Origin: Oribacterium sp. KHPX15
GTDB lineage: Bacteria > Bacillota > Clostridia > Lachnospirales > Lachnospiraceae
Reading direction: 5' to 3'
Length of the DNA stretch: 64,000 nucleotides
Assembly (NCBI RefSeq): GCF_900107835.1
Contig: NZ_FNRG01000003.1
Span: 208,073-272,072, forward strand
In this document: in pieces, positions 52,074-61,756 of the stretch
Layout: each line of letters starts with the position of its first letter
Numbering within the stretch: position 1 is the first letter of the stretch
The notes under the pieces: model-generated
What the model was told of the DNA's origin: nothing
The model's database searches: none
What the model saw: the letters and a program-made list of their open reading frames with translations, nothing else
Made by a program: the position numbers and the translations under genes

Positions 52074-52216
52074 TCGTTTTTATGTGGTTATGTCAAACAA
52101 ACGGTTTGCTGTTGTATAATGGAAGTAAAGGAAACAAATAGCCATAAATCTTAACCGAACGTAAATCAACATGGAAGATTATTATGTCGTATTGATTGGG
52201 CTCAGGAGGATTAAAC

Positions 52217-54799
52217 ATGAATTTCCCAGCGAGATTTTATTTTGATAAAAGAACACAAGAAATACTGGAAAGTCTTACCATCCCGTTTGCGGTTTATCAA
52301 TATATTGATAAACGGGTGGTGACAGTTGCGCTCTCAAAAGGATTCTGCGATGAATTTGGATTCAAATGTTTAGAAGACGCATATGCAGCCATGGATAATG
52401 ATATGTATCGCGCCACCCATCCTGATGATAAGACCAGGGTTGCAGATGCTGCTTATCGTTTTGCCGCTTTTGATATTCCGTATGACATTGTATATCGTAC
52501 CCGCACTTTAAAAGATCCAGACTATATCATCCTGCATGCATATGGAAAGAGCATCTATCCGAAACCGGATGTGCGCTTATGTCTGACCTGGTATGCCAAC
52601 GAGGGACATTTCTCAAATGAACAGGGAACTTATGAAAGTGTCCTCAATCAGACTTTAAGACGTTTTCTTGAGGAAGACAATCAGTATCGTGGTGCCTATT
52701 ATGATTATATGACGAGACTTCCAAATACGGTTTATTTCTATGAACTGGCTGAAGCGGGCTGTAAAAAGATGCAGGAACAAAATATCGATTCCGCGATACT
52801 ATTTTTTGATCTGACCGGCTTAAAGCATTTTAACCGCTGGCATGGATTTGAAGAGGGAAATCGTTTGATCTGTGCTGTGGCAGATATTCTTGCCAAGCAT
52901 TTTAGCAGCGAAAGCTGTGGCCGTTTTGCCCAGGATCATTTTGCCGCATTTGCTCCGGAAGAGGGATTGAAAGAGCATCTTGACGCAGTGATAGCAGAGT
53001 GTGCAAAAGTTAACGATGGAAAAAACCTTCCTGTGCGCATCGGTATTTATCCAAACCGGATTGAATCAGTACAAATCAGTACTGCCTGTGATCGTGCCCG
53101 GATGGCAGCTAATGTCCGAAAAAAGAACAATGAATCCTACTATGCGTTTTTTGACCTGGATATGATGTCTGAGGAGAAAAAACGCCAGAGTATCATAGAC
53201 AATATTGATAAAGCCATCGAAGAAAAATGGATCAAAGTGTATTATCAGCCAATCGTCCGAACAACCAACGGCAAGGTTTGCAGTGTTGAGGCACTGGCAC
53301 GATGGGATGACCCGGTGCTGGGGATGTTATCGCCCGCAGCATTTATTCCGGTTCTTGAGGATACCGGTCTGATCCATAAACTGGATATGTGTGTGGTGAG
53401 ACAGGTTCTGGAAAATCTGAAATCAAACAAGAAGCTCTATAATCATAATGTTCCTGTTTCTATAAATTTTTCCCGTGCTGATTTTGAAGCTTGCGATCTT
53501 GTTAAAGAGATCTGTACCCTTGTGGATGAAGCCCAAATTGACCGGAAGTTTATCAATATCGAAATAACAGAAAGTATGGTGGGCAGCGATTTCGACTATA
53601 TGAAAGGACAGATCGAACGTTTCCGCTCACAGGGATTCCAGGTCTGGATGGATGATTTCGGAAGCGGCTACTCGTCACTGGAAGTTCTTCAAAGTGTTAA
53701 GTTTGACCTGATCAAGTTTGACATGGGTTTTATGAGAAGGCTTGATGATGGAGAAGAAGGAAAAATAATACTGAAAGAGATGATGAAGATGGCGACATCT
53801 CTAGGGATTGATACGATCTGTGAAGGCGTTGAAACAGAGCGTCAGGTCCGTTTTCTTCAGGAAATTGCATGTTCTAAACTTCAGGGATATTATTTTATGA
53901 AGCCGGTTCCACCTGAACAGATAGTAGAAAAGTATACTGTAGAAATACAAAACGGGTTCGAAGATTCTGATCAATCCGAATACTATGAAACATTGGGAAG
54001 TGTCAATCTCTTTGATCTTTCATTTCTTTCCAACCTGGATGAAAGTGTCATAAAGAATACCTTTGATACAGTTCCAATTGGTATTATGGAAATTAACAGA
54101 AGCGGTGAAAAAGTAAGGTATGTACGCACCAATCAGTCCTTTAGAGTTTTTATGAAACGTGCTTTCGGATTTGACCTGTCAAATCCGGAAACAGAATATC
54201 CGGTTCCGAAGGAAGGCCCCGGATCTTCATTTATGAAGGCTATTGAGCAGTGCCGGAACAATGGCAATCGAGCATTTGTAGATGAAGAAGTTAAAGACGG
54301 TTCAATAGCCCGCTCATTTGTAAGGATAATCGCTGAGAACAGTGTAACAGGAGTGGAGGCGGTTGCTATTGGTGTTCTTTCCATAACGGAACCTAATGAA
54401 AGCACCACCTATGAGGATATAGTCAGAGCACTTGCGGCTGACTATTATAATCTGTATGTGATCGACCTGGATACAAACGACTACACAGAGTATTATTCGA
54501 AGGTCGGCGGCGAGGAAATGACAATAGTACGTCATGGTAAGGAATTTTTTGAATCTGCCAGACGAGATACAATGACTCGAATCTATGAGGAGGACAGGGA
54601 GCCATTCCTTAAATTATTCACCAAAGAGAATGTTCTACATGATCTGGATGCCCAGGGTGTATTTACGACCACATACCGGCTGATCGATACAGGAACACCG
54701 GTATACGTCAATATGAAGATCACAAAGATGAGGGGAGGAAATCGCATAATTCTTGGTATCAGTATCATTGACTCTCATATGAAACAGAAAGAATCATAA
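52217..54799 (+). CDS. EAL phosphodiesterase with degenerate GGDEF and PAS-like domains
   Basis: An 860-aa cytoplasmic c-di-GMP signalling protein. N-terminal PAS-like region (about residues 1-140), GGDEF-fold domain (about 160-310) whose active site is lost (CGRFAQDHFAAF instead of GGDEF), and an EAL domain (about 330-580) with intact EALARW, NIEITES, DDFGSGYSS, KFD and EGVET motifs, so hydrolysis of c-di-GMP is likely. A further PAS-like domain follows (about 610-860). The degenerate GGDEF may bind GTP and regulate the EAL. AGGAGG is 8 nt before the ATG at 52217; an in-frame TTG lies at 52196. Confidence 0.9.
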   Translation: MNFPARFYFDKRTQEILESLTIPFAVYQYIDKRVVTVALSKGFCDEFGFKCLEDAYAAMDNDMYRATHPDDKTRVADAAYRFAAFDIPYDIVYRTRTLKDPDYIILHAYGKSIYPKPDVRLCLTWYANEGHFSNEQGTYESVLNQTLRRFLEEDNQYRGAYYDYMTRLPNTVYFYELAEAGCKKMQEQNIDSAILFFDLTGLKHFNRWHGFEEGNRLICAVADILAKHFSSESCGRFAQDHFAAFAPEEGLKEHLDAVIAECAKVNDGKNLPVRIGIYPNRIESVQISTACDRARMAANVRKKNNESYYAFFDLDMMSEEKKRQSIIDNIDKAIEEKWIKVYYQPIVRTTNGKVCSVEALARWDDPVLGMLSPAAFIPVLEDTGLIHKLDMCVVRQVLENLKSNKKLYNHNVPVSINFSRADFEACDLVKEICTLVDEAQIDRKFINIEITESMVGSDFDYMKGQIERFRSQGFQVWMDDFGSGYSSLEVLQSVKFDLIKFDMGFMRRLDDGEEGKIILKEMMKMATSLGIDTICEGVETERQVRFLQEIACSKLQGYYFMKPVPPEQIVEKYTVEIQNGFEDSDQSEYYETLGSVNLFDLSFLSNLDESVIKNTFDTVPIGIMEINRSGEKVRYVRTNQSFRVFMKRAFGFDLSNPETEYPVPKEGPGSSFMKAIEQCRNNGNRAFVDEEVKDGSIARSFVRIIAENSVTGVEAVAIGVLSITEPNESTTYEDIVRALAADYYNLYVIDLDTNDYTEYYSKVGGEEMTIVRHGKEFFESARRDTMTRIYEEDREPFLKLFTKENVLHDLDAQGVFTTTYRLIDTGTPVYVNMKITKMRGGNRIILGISIIDSHMKQKES

Positions 54800-54820
54800 T
54801 TTTTTTAGGCAGCTAATAAG

Positions 54821-54863
54821 GTTTTGTAGATTTTATGTAACATGAACGAAACTCTATAAAGCC
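54821..54863 (+). repeat. Partial copy of dispersed repeat R2
   Basis: GTTTTGTAGATTTTAT and then AACTCTATAAAGCC match, with several changes, the end of R2 copy 1 (12648-12690). The run CCAAAAAAATTTTTTTGAG near 54938-54955 also resembles 12180-12198. Confidence 0.6.
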
Positions 54864-54954
54864 ATTAGTTATAAGGGTTTATAGGTTAAAATCTAAATGT
54901 TCATTATTTTTTGGTTTTGTCTAAAACGCTTTTAATACCAAAAAAATTTTTTTG

Positions 54955-54987
54955 AGCTGCCTGTAATAATTGCAGGTGGCTTTTTTT
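54955..54987 (+). terminator. Terminator before the SDR gene
   Basis: AGCTGCCTG (54955-54963) pairs with CAGGTGGCT (54973-54981) with two G-U pairs, followed by seven T residues. Confidence 0.75.
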
Positions 54988-55003
54988 GAAGATGGAGATC
55001 GTT

Positions 55004-55735
55004 ATGGACAATGGTAAAGTAGCTGTAATTACAGGTGGTGCTCACGGCATTGGAAAAGCTGTAGCAGAATCGTTTCGGGCTGATGGTGTTACCGTGCACA
55101 TTATTGATAAAGCATCCGGGGACTGGTTTGTGGGTGATATAGGAGATAAGGATACGTTAGAGAGATTTGCAAAACAAGTCATAGAACAGTCCGGGCATGT
55201 AGATTACATCATCAACAATGCCCTTCCAATCATGAAAGGAATTGATGAATGCAGTTACGAGGACTTTCAATACGCCCTTTCCGTAGGTGTGACCGCTCCG
55301 TTTTATCTCACAAAGCTTCTGATACCTGTATTGTCAGACGGAGCATGTATAATCAATATTTCTTCATCCCGTGACAGGATGAGCCAGCCTAAAACAGAAA
55401 GCTATACTGCGGCAAAGGGCGGGATAGCTGCATTAACACATGCCCTAGCAATCAGCCTTGCAGGAAAAGCCAGAGTGAACAGTATTTCACCGGGATGGAT
55501 AGATACGACTGATACTGAAATCATAGGAGCAGATGCCTTACAGCAGCCTGTAGGACGAGTAGGAAAGCCGGAAGATATCGCTGAAATGGTGAAGTTCCTA
55601 TGTTCTGATAAAGCCGGTTTTATCACGGGCGAAAATATCTGCATAGACGGCGGCATGACAAGACAGATGATCTATCATGGCGAACATGTTGGACATACGA
55701 TGTTTGAGAATGTTAAAAAGGGGCTTAGATCATGA
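55004..55735 (+). CDS. Short-chain dehydrogenase/reductase
   Basis: A 243-aa classical SDR: NAD(P)-binding GGAHGIG near the N-terminus, IINNA (NNAG-type motif), catalytic Ser in INISSS and YTAAK (Tyr-x3-Lys), then SPGWIDT. Substrate unknown. First gene of a three-gene overlapping operon with GNAT and PrsW. The start at 55004 is chosen over 54986 because GGAG lies 6-9 nt before it. Confidence 0.9.
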   Translation: MDNGKVAVITGGAHGIGKAVAESFRADGVTVHIIDKASGDWFVGDIGDKDTLERFAKQVIEQSGHVDYIINNALPIMKGIDECSYEDFQYALSVGVTAPFYLTKLLIPVLSDGACIINISSSRDRMSQPKTESYTAAKGGIAALTHALAISLAGKARVNSISPGWIDTTDTEIIGADALQQPVGRVGKPEDIAEMVKFLCSDKAGFITGENICIDGGMTRQMIYHGEHVGHTMFENVKKGLRS

Positions 55736-56262
55736 TACGTAAAGCAACGCAATCGGACCTTGATGCAGTAGTAAATATCTATGATGAGATCCATCAGGCA
55801 GAGGAATCAGGGATAATTACTGTTGGGTGGATCAGGGGGATATATCCTGTAAAAGAGACGGCAGAAGAGGCTTTGAAAAGAGATGACCTTTTTGTTATTG
55901 AAAAGGACGGCATTGTCCTTGGTTCAGGAATCATAAATAAGGTTCAGATGGATATATATAATAATGTCAAATGGGAGCATGAGGTGGAAGATGATAAGGT
56001 GTGTGTGCTGCATACACTTGCAATATCACCTCGATCGGGAAAGATGGGACTCGGCAAGCAGTTTCTCAGATTTTATGAGGATTATGCATTACATAATGGT
56101 TGTTCCGAACTTAGGATAGATACAAACGAACGAAATATTATTGCACGAAAAATGTACAGTAAACTTGGATATAAAGAGCTTTCTATTTTACCTACAATCT
56201 ATAACGGTTTACCCCATGTAAATCTGGTGTTGATGGAAAAATATATCGGAGGACATGCATGA
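55732..56262 (+). CDS. GNAT-family N-acetyltransferase
   Basis: A 176-aa acetyltransferase. Acetyl-CoA binding motif region LAISPRSGKMGLGKQFL (R-x-x-x-x-G-x-G/A pattern, slightly altered) and C-terminal RIDTNERNIIARKMYSKLGY are typical. Substrate unknown. Overlaps the SDR gene (ATGA) and the PrsW gene (ATGA), so the three are translated together. Confidence 0.88.
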   Translation: MIRKATQSDLDAVVNIYDEIHQAEESGIITVGWIRGIYPVKETAEEALKRDDLFVIEKDGIVLGSGIINKVQMDIYNNVKWEHEVEDDKVCVLHTLAISPRSGKMGLGKQFLRFYEDYALHNGCSELRIDTNERNIIARKMYSKLGYKELSILPTIYNGLPHVNLVLMEKYIGGHA

Positions 56263-57026
56263 CTCTTTCTACAATTTTGTCTTTACTTATTACGGTTTTA
56301 GTATGCGGAATACTATATTACAGGATGATAAAAAGGGAGATACCTAAACCTATTGGCTGGATACAGGCACTTGTGCCGGTTGCTTTAGGGATGGCTACGA
56401 TGGAAATCTCCGGATTTATAGGAGTTAAGCTCTTTTTTGCAAATGCGGCATTGAGGACCGAAGTTGATCAAATGCCTTCATTAATGGGGTCGGTTGTAAG
56501 TGCATTTATGGCCGCAGGTATGCCGGAAGAAGTAATAAAGTTTATTGCAATCATTATATTTGCCGGATTCTTTAAGCCCAGAATTAGAAACGTATATGAA
56601 TATATACTTTTAGGAGCTGCCATTGGCTTTGGATTTACAATAATGGAAGAAACGGCATACTCAGGTGATGATACTGGGATTGAGATGGTATATATGCTCC
56701 TTAGGAAGATATCAGTTCCTGCCCATATGGCTCTTAATATGTTAATGGGCGAGTTTATCGGAATTGCAAAGTATAGGAAGGCTCTAAATAAAGGTTCGTT
56801 GGCCAGCTGTTATTTTATCGCTTTATTCGTTCCGATGCTTATACATACGCTGTATGATGCCTTCACAGCTTTAAACAGGCTTGTTGTAAACCCTGATAGC
56901 TTTATCTCCGGAATTATATTGGTTCTGATAGGTTTTATAGGATTCCCAGTGTGGATCATATATATGCTGATAAGATACAAGAAAAAGACAGGGGAATTCT
57001 GCAGCATGAGTCTGTTGCAGGAATAG
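56259..57026 (+). CDS. prsW: PrsW-family intramembrane metalloprotease
   Basis: A 255-aa membrane protein with about eight hydrophobic segments. Conserved motifs of PrsW peptidases are visible: MPEEVIKFIAI (EExxK), FGFTIMEETAY, PAHMALNMLMG and LIHTLYDAF. PrsW cleaves anti-sigma factors in Bacillus; the target here is unknown, and no anti-sigma gene is nearby. Overlaps the GNAT gene by 4 nt. Confidence 0.85.
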   Translation: MTLSTILSLLITVLVCGILYYRMIKREIPKPIGWIQALVPVALGMATMEISGFIGVKLFFANAALRTEVDQMPSLMGSVVSAFMAAGMPEEVIKFIAIIIFAGFFKPRIRNVYEYILLGAAIGFGFTIMEETAYSGDDTGIEMVYMLLRKISVPAHMALNMLMGEFIGIAKYRKALNKGSLASCYFIALFVPMLIHTLYDAFTALNRLVVNPDSFISGIILVLIGFIGFPVWIIYMLIRYKKKTGEFCSMSLLQE

Positions 57027-57102
57027 AATATGAACAGCAGTTAGTTTAAATCCGGCACGTTTCCCTCTGTAAATATTATTGTAATCAAGAAAGTCAAAAG
57101 AA

Positions 57103-57519
57103 ATGAAAATACTTGTAAGTGCCTGTCTTCTTGGGCGGGATTGTAAATACAATGGCGGTAATAACTATAGTGAGAAAGTAGCTGAATACGTAAAAGGGCA
57201 TGACGTCATTCCTGTGTGTCCTGAAGTTGCGGGAGGGCTTCCTATACCTCGTATTCCCTGTGAGATAGTTGGAGGCACAGTCACAAACAGAAACGGAGAA
57301 AGTAAGGATAGGGAATTCAGGGCAGGAGCTGATATCTGCCTTAAGAAGGCACTCGAAGAGAAAGTCGATCTTGCAATCCTTCAGTCTAGAAGTCCCTCAT
57401 GTGGTGTAAAGCAGATTTATGACGGGAGTTTTACAGGGAAACTCATTCAGGGGAAGGGTGTACTCGCTGAGCTTCTCTCAGAAAAAGGAATAAAGACTAT
57501 AGATGTTGAGGATCTTTGA
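57103..57519 (+). CDS. DUF523 family protein
   Basis: A 138-aa member of DUF523 (also called YbbK-like), a small conserved protein of unknown function. Conserved residues include VSACLLGRDCKYNGGNN, VCPEVAGGLPIPR and the SRSPSCGVKQIYDGSF segment. No strong ribosome site is visible (only AAGAAA). It is probably monocistronic. Confidence 0.88.
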   Translation: MKILVSACLLGRDCKYNGGNNYSEKVAEYVKGHDVIPVCPEVAGGLPIPRIPCEIVGGTVTNRNGESKDREFRAGADICLKKALEEKVDLAILQSRSPSCGVKQIYDGSFTGKLIQGKGVLAELLSEKGIKTIDVEDL

Positions 57520-57596
57520 ACATTGCAGTATTTTTAAGAAAACACAGTTATTACAAAGGAGTACTAACTGGATGATACTTGTGACAGGAGCATTAT

Positions 57597-58298
57597 ATGG
57601 CTTATAAATATGAGAAAGTAAATCAAATTTTATTGGTTCCACAGATAGAAGATCAGCTTATCATGTATATCCAACAGGAACAGATCGAACCGGGCACTAA
57701 ACTTCCAAGTGAATATAAATTGGCGGAAAAATTCGGCGTTGGTAGAAGTACTATCCGGGAAGCTGCAAAAAGTCTTGTGAGCAAAGGGATTTTGGAAGTA
57801 AAAAGAGGCGCCGGAACATTTCTAAAAAGCACGGAAATGGTTGTTAACGATCCATTGGGGTTATCTCAGTTTGAGGATAAATACAGACTTGCAATGGAAC
57901 TGTTTGATGTCAGGATCCTGCTGGAGCCGGAGGTTGCGGCTGTGGCTTGTAAAAATGCTACCGAAGAAGATAAGGAGCGGATTAAGAATCTGTGTGATGA
58001 AGTAGAACGATTGTATATGGGAGGGAAGAACCATATAAAAAAGGATATGGAATTTCACGAAGCAATCGCAAAATGCAGTGGCAATCAGGTTGTTGAAGTT
58101 CTGATTCCGGTTATTCTTACCGCTGTCACAACTTTTGCAAATCTGACAAACAGAGAATTGCAGAAAGAAACAATAGAGACGCATAGAGAAATTACAGATG
58201 CGATCATGAGGGGAGATAGTATGGGTGCAAAATGTGCAATGATAATGCATCTTACCTATAATCGTCAGAAACTGCTTGAAATGTCGAAGAACAAGTAG
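57597..58298 (+). CDS. FadR/UxuR-subfamily GntR regulator
   Basis: A 233-aa regulator with an N-terminal GntR winged helix (LPSEYKLAEKFGVGRSTIREA) and a C-terminal FCD domain (metal-binding His region MEFHEAIAKCSGN and THREITDAIMRGD). FadR-type regulators often sense sugar acids. It likely controls the gluconate-type permease and dehydratase operon downstream. CAGGAG precedes the ATG, and a terminator separates it from that operon. Confidence 0.9.
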   Translation: MAYKYEKVNQILLVPQIEDQLIMYIQQEQIEPGTKLPSEYKLAEKFGVGRSTIREAAKSLVSKGILEVKRGAGTFLKSTEMVVNDPLGLSQFEDKYRLAMELFDVRILLEPEVAAVACKNATEEDKERIKNLCDEVERLYMGGKNHIKKDMEFHEAIAKCSGNQVVEVLIPVILTAVTTFANLTNRELQKETIETHREITDAIMRGDSMGAKCAMIMHLTYNRQKLLEMSKNK

Positions 58299-58354
58299 AA
58301 AGATGTCAGACAAGTAGAAATACAAATAATTGAAGAAAATGAACAATATGCACT

Positions 58355-58391
58355 AAAAGCTAGTCTTGCCACAGCGGTTTGACTAGCTTTT
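58355..58391 (+). terminator. Terminator of the GntR gene
   Basis: AAAAGCTAGTC pairs exactly with GACTAGCTTTT, 15-nt loop and a T tract; an outer ATGCAC/GTGCAT pair extends it. Confidence 0.85.
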
Positions 58392-58431
58392 TTGTGCATA
58401 ATGTGAAAAATAGATGTAGATTCGAAACAAC

Positions 58432-58460
58432 TTGTTGAGTAAAAACAGCGTAGATATACT
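58432..58460 (+). promoter_or_regulatory. Promoter of the sugar-acid operon
   Basis: TTGTTG (58432-58437), 17-nt spacer, TATACT (58455-58460), giving a leader of about 70 nt. The GntR operator was not identified with certainty. Confidence 0.5.
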
Positions 58461-58534
58461 GTTATCAGATACGAAAGACGTCAGATGTATTTATTCGGGA
58501 ATGTAACAGGATGTAATTATTTGGAGGATTAAAA

Positions 58535-59890
58535 ATGAATGAAGCAGTTATGCTGGATCCTGCTCGCTTGGTAATAGCGGCATTAGTCGGATTGGCGCTT
58601 TTGTTGATTCTTATTATTAAATTTAAAATTCACGCAATGCTTTCGATACTTATCGGAGCCATAACAATTGGAATTGTGGCGGGTATGCCGCTAACAAACA
58701 TTGTTTCAGCTGTAAATGATGGAATCAGTAATACTTTAAAAGGTATTGCGTTACTGGTAGGACTTGGTTCTATGTTTGGAGCTATACTTGAAGCTTCCGG
58801 CGGAGCACAGGCACTGGCCGTAACCATGGTTAAAAAGTTTGGAGATGAGAAGGCTGCGTGGGCGCTTGGATTAACAGGTCTTGTTATAGCAATGCCGGTG
58901 TTTTTCGATGCGGGACTTATTATTTTGATTCCGTTAGCTTTCTCATTGGCAAAGCGAACAAAGCGTTCCACTTTGTTTTATGCAATCCCTCTTTTAGCAG
59001 GTCTTGCAGTAGGACATGCATTTATTCCACCAACACCGGGACCTGTACTTGTAGCCACAATGCTTGGCGTTGATCTTGGATGGGTTATCCTGATCGGTAT
59101 TGCAAGCGGAACTGTTGCAATGATCGTTGCAGGCCCTGTCTGGGGTTCTATCTGTGGTAAGAAATATATGATCCCTGTACCTGAGCACATTGCAAACCAG
59201 GAAGATTTTGATGAAGCAAAGCTTCCAAAATTTGGCACCATCGTACTAATAGTTCTTATACCATTAGTTCTTATCATTCTTAAATCGCTTGCAGGAGTAA
59301 TTCCTGCAATGGCTCCTATCGCTCCCGCATTAACATTTTTAGGAGAGCCATTTGTAGCACTTCTTATTTCAACAATCGTAGCAATGTTTATTCTTGGGAA
59401 AAAGCAGGGATATAGCCTGGAAGAATTAGAGAAGATAATGACAAAATCTCTTGAACCAACCGGACTTATCCTTCTGGTTACTGCCTGTGGTGGTGTTCTC
59501 AGATACATACTTCAGTATTCCGGACTCGGTGATCTAATCGGTAATGCTGTTGCATCAGTGGATATGCCTATAGTAGTTGTTGCGTTTATCGTTGCTGCAC
59601 TTGTAAGAATATGTGTCGGCTCTGCAACGGTTGCCATGACTATGGCGGCAGGAATTATTGCTGCTATGCCGGGAATTGCTGAATTATCACCGCTTTATCT
59701 TGCATGTACTGTTGCTGCAGTTGCAGGCGGTTCAACAGTATGCTCACATTTTAATGATTCGGGATTCTGGCTGGTGAAATCGTTGGTCGGAGTAGATGAA
59801 AAGACAAATCTGAAGACATGGACTGTCATGGAGACACTTGTCGGCGTTACAGGATTTATAGTTGCATTTATTATTTCATGTTTTGTATAA
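58535..59890 (+). CDS. GntP-family gluconate/sugar-acid permease
   Basis: A 451-aa membrane transporter of the gluconate:H+ symporter family with about 12-14 hydrophobic segments. Typical stretches are GLGSMFGAILEASGGAQALA, MPVFFDAGLIIL and VGHAFIPPTPGPVL. It imports a sugar acid such as gluconate. TTGGAGG precedes the ATG. It is the first gene of an operon with an IlvD/Edd dehydratase and a broken KDG kinase. Confidence 0.93.
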   Translation: MNEAVMLDPARLVIAALVGLALLLILIIKFKIHAMLSILIGAITIGIVAGMPLTNIVSAVNDGISNTLKGIALLVGLGSMFGAILEASGGAQALAVTMVKKFGDEKAAWALGLTGLVIAMPVFFDAGLIILIPLAFSLAKRTKRSTLFYAIPLLAGLAVGHAFIPPTPGPVLVATMLGVDLGWVILIGIASGTVAMIVAGPVWGSICGKKYMIPVPEHIANQEDFDEAKLPKFGTIVLIVLIPLVLIILKSLAGVIPAMAPIAPALTFLGEPFVALLISTIVAMFILGKKQGYSLEELEKIMTKSLEPTGLILLVTACGGVLRYILQYSGLGDLIGNAVASVDMPIVVVAFIVAALVRICVGSATVAMTMAAGIIAAMPGIAELSPLYLACTVAAVAGGSTVCSHFNDSGFWLVKSLVGVDEKTNLKTWTVMETLVGVTGFIVAFIISCFV

Positions 59891-59911
59891 AAATAGATTC
59901 GGGAGATCAAT

Positions 59912-61696
59912 ATGCTTAGAAGTGAAGAAGTAAGAAAACTGGCACCTGAGATGGATCCGCTCAGAATGGGAATGGGATGGAAAATCAGTGATTTATCCAA
60001 ACCTCAGATCATGGTTGAAAGTTCATTTGGAGACAGCCATCCCGGATCAGCACATTTAAATATATTTGTGGATGAGGCAGTAAAGGCAGTAAATGAAAAT
60101 GGCGGAAAAGCTGCAAGATATTTCACTACAGATATGTGTGACGGTATTGCACAGGGTCACGATGGAATAAATTATTCTCTTGCACATCGTGAAGCCATGG
60201 TAAATCTTATTGAAGCACAGGCTAATGCTACTGTTTTTGACGGTGGTGTATTTATTGCCAGCTGTGATAAATCCATGCCTGCCATGTTAATGAGCATTGG
60301 TCGACTGAAAGACATGAGTGCGATAGTAGTAACCGGCGGAGTAATGGAGTCTCATGTACTGCCTGAAAAATATGTAGTTGATGATCCTGCCTGCAAGATA
60401 AATAAGCTCCTGACACTTGAACAGATAGGAAAGTTCGATGCATGGGAGAAGACAGGTGTCATATCAAACGAGCAGCTGGATTACTATAAACAGCATGCGT
60501 GCCCAAGCTGTGGAGCCTGTTCGTTTATGGGAACTGCTTCAACAATGCAGGTCATGGCAGAAGCACTCGGTCTTATGCTTCCGGGAACTGCATTAATGCC
60601 ATCTACGGCTCCGGAGTTAAAGGAAGCTGCCTATAATGCAGGAAAGCAGATGATGTATCTGATATCTAAAGGAATAAAGGCATCGGATATAGTAACGAAA
60701 GAGAGCTTTGAAAATGCTATCATGGTACATGCTGCAATTTCAGGTTCCACAAATGCGACTATGCATATTCCGGCTATAGCGCATGAATTTGGATTCGAGA
60801 TTGATGCAGAAACATTCGACCGTTTACATAGGGGAGCTCATTATTTATTAAACATTCGTCCATCCGGTGACTGGCCGGCACAGTATTTCTATTATGCCGG
60901 CGGAGTTCCACGTGTGATGGAGGAAATAAAGAGTATGCTTCATCTCGACGTAATGACTGTTACAGGAAAAACTCTTGGGGAAAATTTGGAAGAGCTTAAG
61001 AAGAATGGTTTTTATGAACACTGCGATGAAATACTTCGTGAGAAAACCAGATTCTTTAAACGAAAAATCGACAGAGAAGAAATCATACATTCCTTTGATA
61101 ATGCAAAAGGAACAGACGGAAGCATCGCCGTCCTGAAGGGAAATCTTGCCCCTGAGGGATGCGTTATCAAGCATACCGCATGTCCAAAGAATATGTTAAA
61201 AGCAGTTCTTACGGCAAAACCTTATGATAGTGAGGAAGAATGCATTGATGCTGTGCTTCATGGTGAAGTGAAGCCCGGTGATGCAATTTTTATTAGATAT
61301 GAAGGTCCCAGAGGCAGCGGAATGCCGGAGATGTTCTATACAGGAGAAGCTATCTGTGCAGATCCTAAGCTTGCATCAAGTGTTGCGCTAATTACAGACG
61401 GAAGATTTTCAGGTGCGTCAAGAGGACCTGTTATAGGACATGTATCTCCGGAAGCTGCTGTAGGCGGTCCGATCGCATTTGTTGAAGAGGGTGACCTTAT
61501 AGAGCTTGATGTGGAAAATAGAAACATTTCCATAATTGGCATCTATGGAGAGAGGAAAACTCCGGAGGAAATAGATGCTGTAATAGCCGAAAGAAAGGCT
61601 AAATGGAAAGGCTTTGAAAGTAAATACAGGAGCGGTCTTTTAAAACTGTTCGCTCAGCATGCGGTAAGTACAATGAAAGGTGCTTACATGGAATAG
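59912..61696 (+). CDS. IlvD/Edd-family dehydratase, likely sugar-acid dehydratase
   Basis: A 594-aa Fe-S dehydratase of the IlvD/Edd family. Motifs: CDKSMPAMLMSIGRL, CPSCGACSFMGTASTMQ (cluster and Mg2+ region), and GRFSGASRGPVIGHVSPEA. The family includes dihydroxy-acid dehydratase, phosphogluconate dehydratase and sugar-acid dehydratases; position between a GntP permease and a KDG kinase remnant points to gluconate- or galactonate-type dehydration giving 2-keto-3-deoxy acid. GGGAG precedes the ATG. Confidence 0.9.
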   Translation: MLRSEEVRKLAPEMDPLRMGMGWKISDLSKPQIMVESSFGDSHPGSAHLNIFVDEAVKAVNENGGKAARYFTTDMCDGIAQGHDGINYSLAHREAMVNLIEAQANATVFDGGVFIASCDKSMPAMLMSIGRLKDMSAIVVTGGVMESHVLPEKYVVDDPACKINKLLTLEQIGKFDAWEKTGVISNEQLDYYKQHACPSCGACSFMGTASTMQVMAEALGLMLPGTALMPSTAPELKEAAYNAGKQMMYLISKGIKASDIVTKESFENAIMVHAAISGSTNATMHIPAIAHEFGFEIDAETFDRLHRGAHYLLNIRPSGDWPAQYFYYAGGVPRVMEEIKSMLHLDVMTVTGKTLGENLEELKKNGFYEHCDEILREKTRFFKRKIDREEIIHSFDNAKGTDGSIAVLKGNLAPEGCVIKHTACPKNMLKAVLTAKPYDSEEECIDAVLHGEVKPGDAIFIRYEGPRGSGMPEMFYTGEAICADPKLASSVALITDGRFSGASRGPVIGHVSPEAAVGGPIAFVEEGDLIELDVENRNISIIGIYGERKTPEEIDAVIAERKAKWKGFESKYRSGLLKLFAQHAVSTMKGAYME

Positions 61697-61756
61697 TTCA
61701 GAAAGGCTGGTTTAGGAGTAAAAGGATAACTATCGTGAAACGTAAGGAGATTTCCA

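Noticed and set aside
58978..59508. Minus-strand 176-codon frame over the permease gene
   Set aside because: Antisense shadow of the GntP-family gene, which has family motifs and a good ribosome site.
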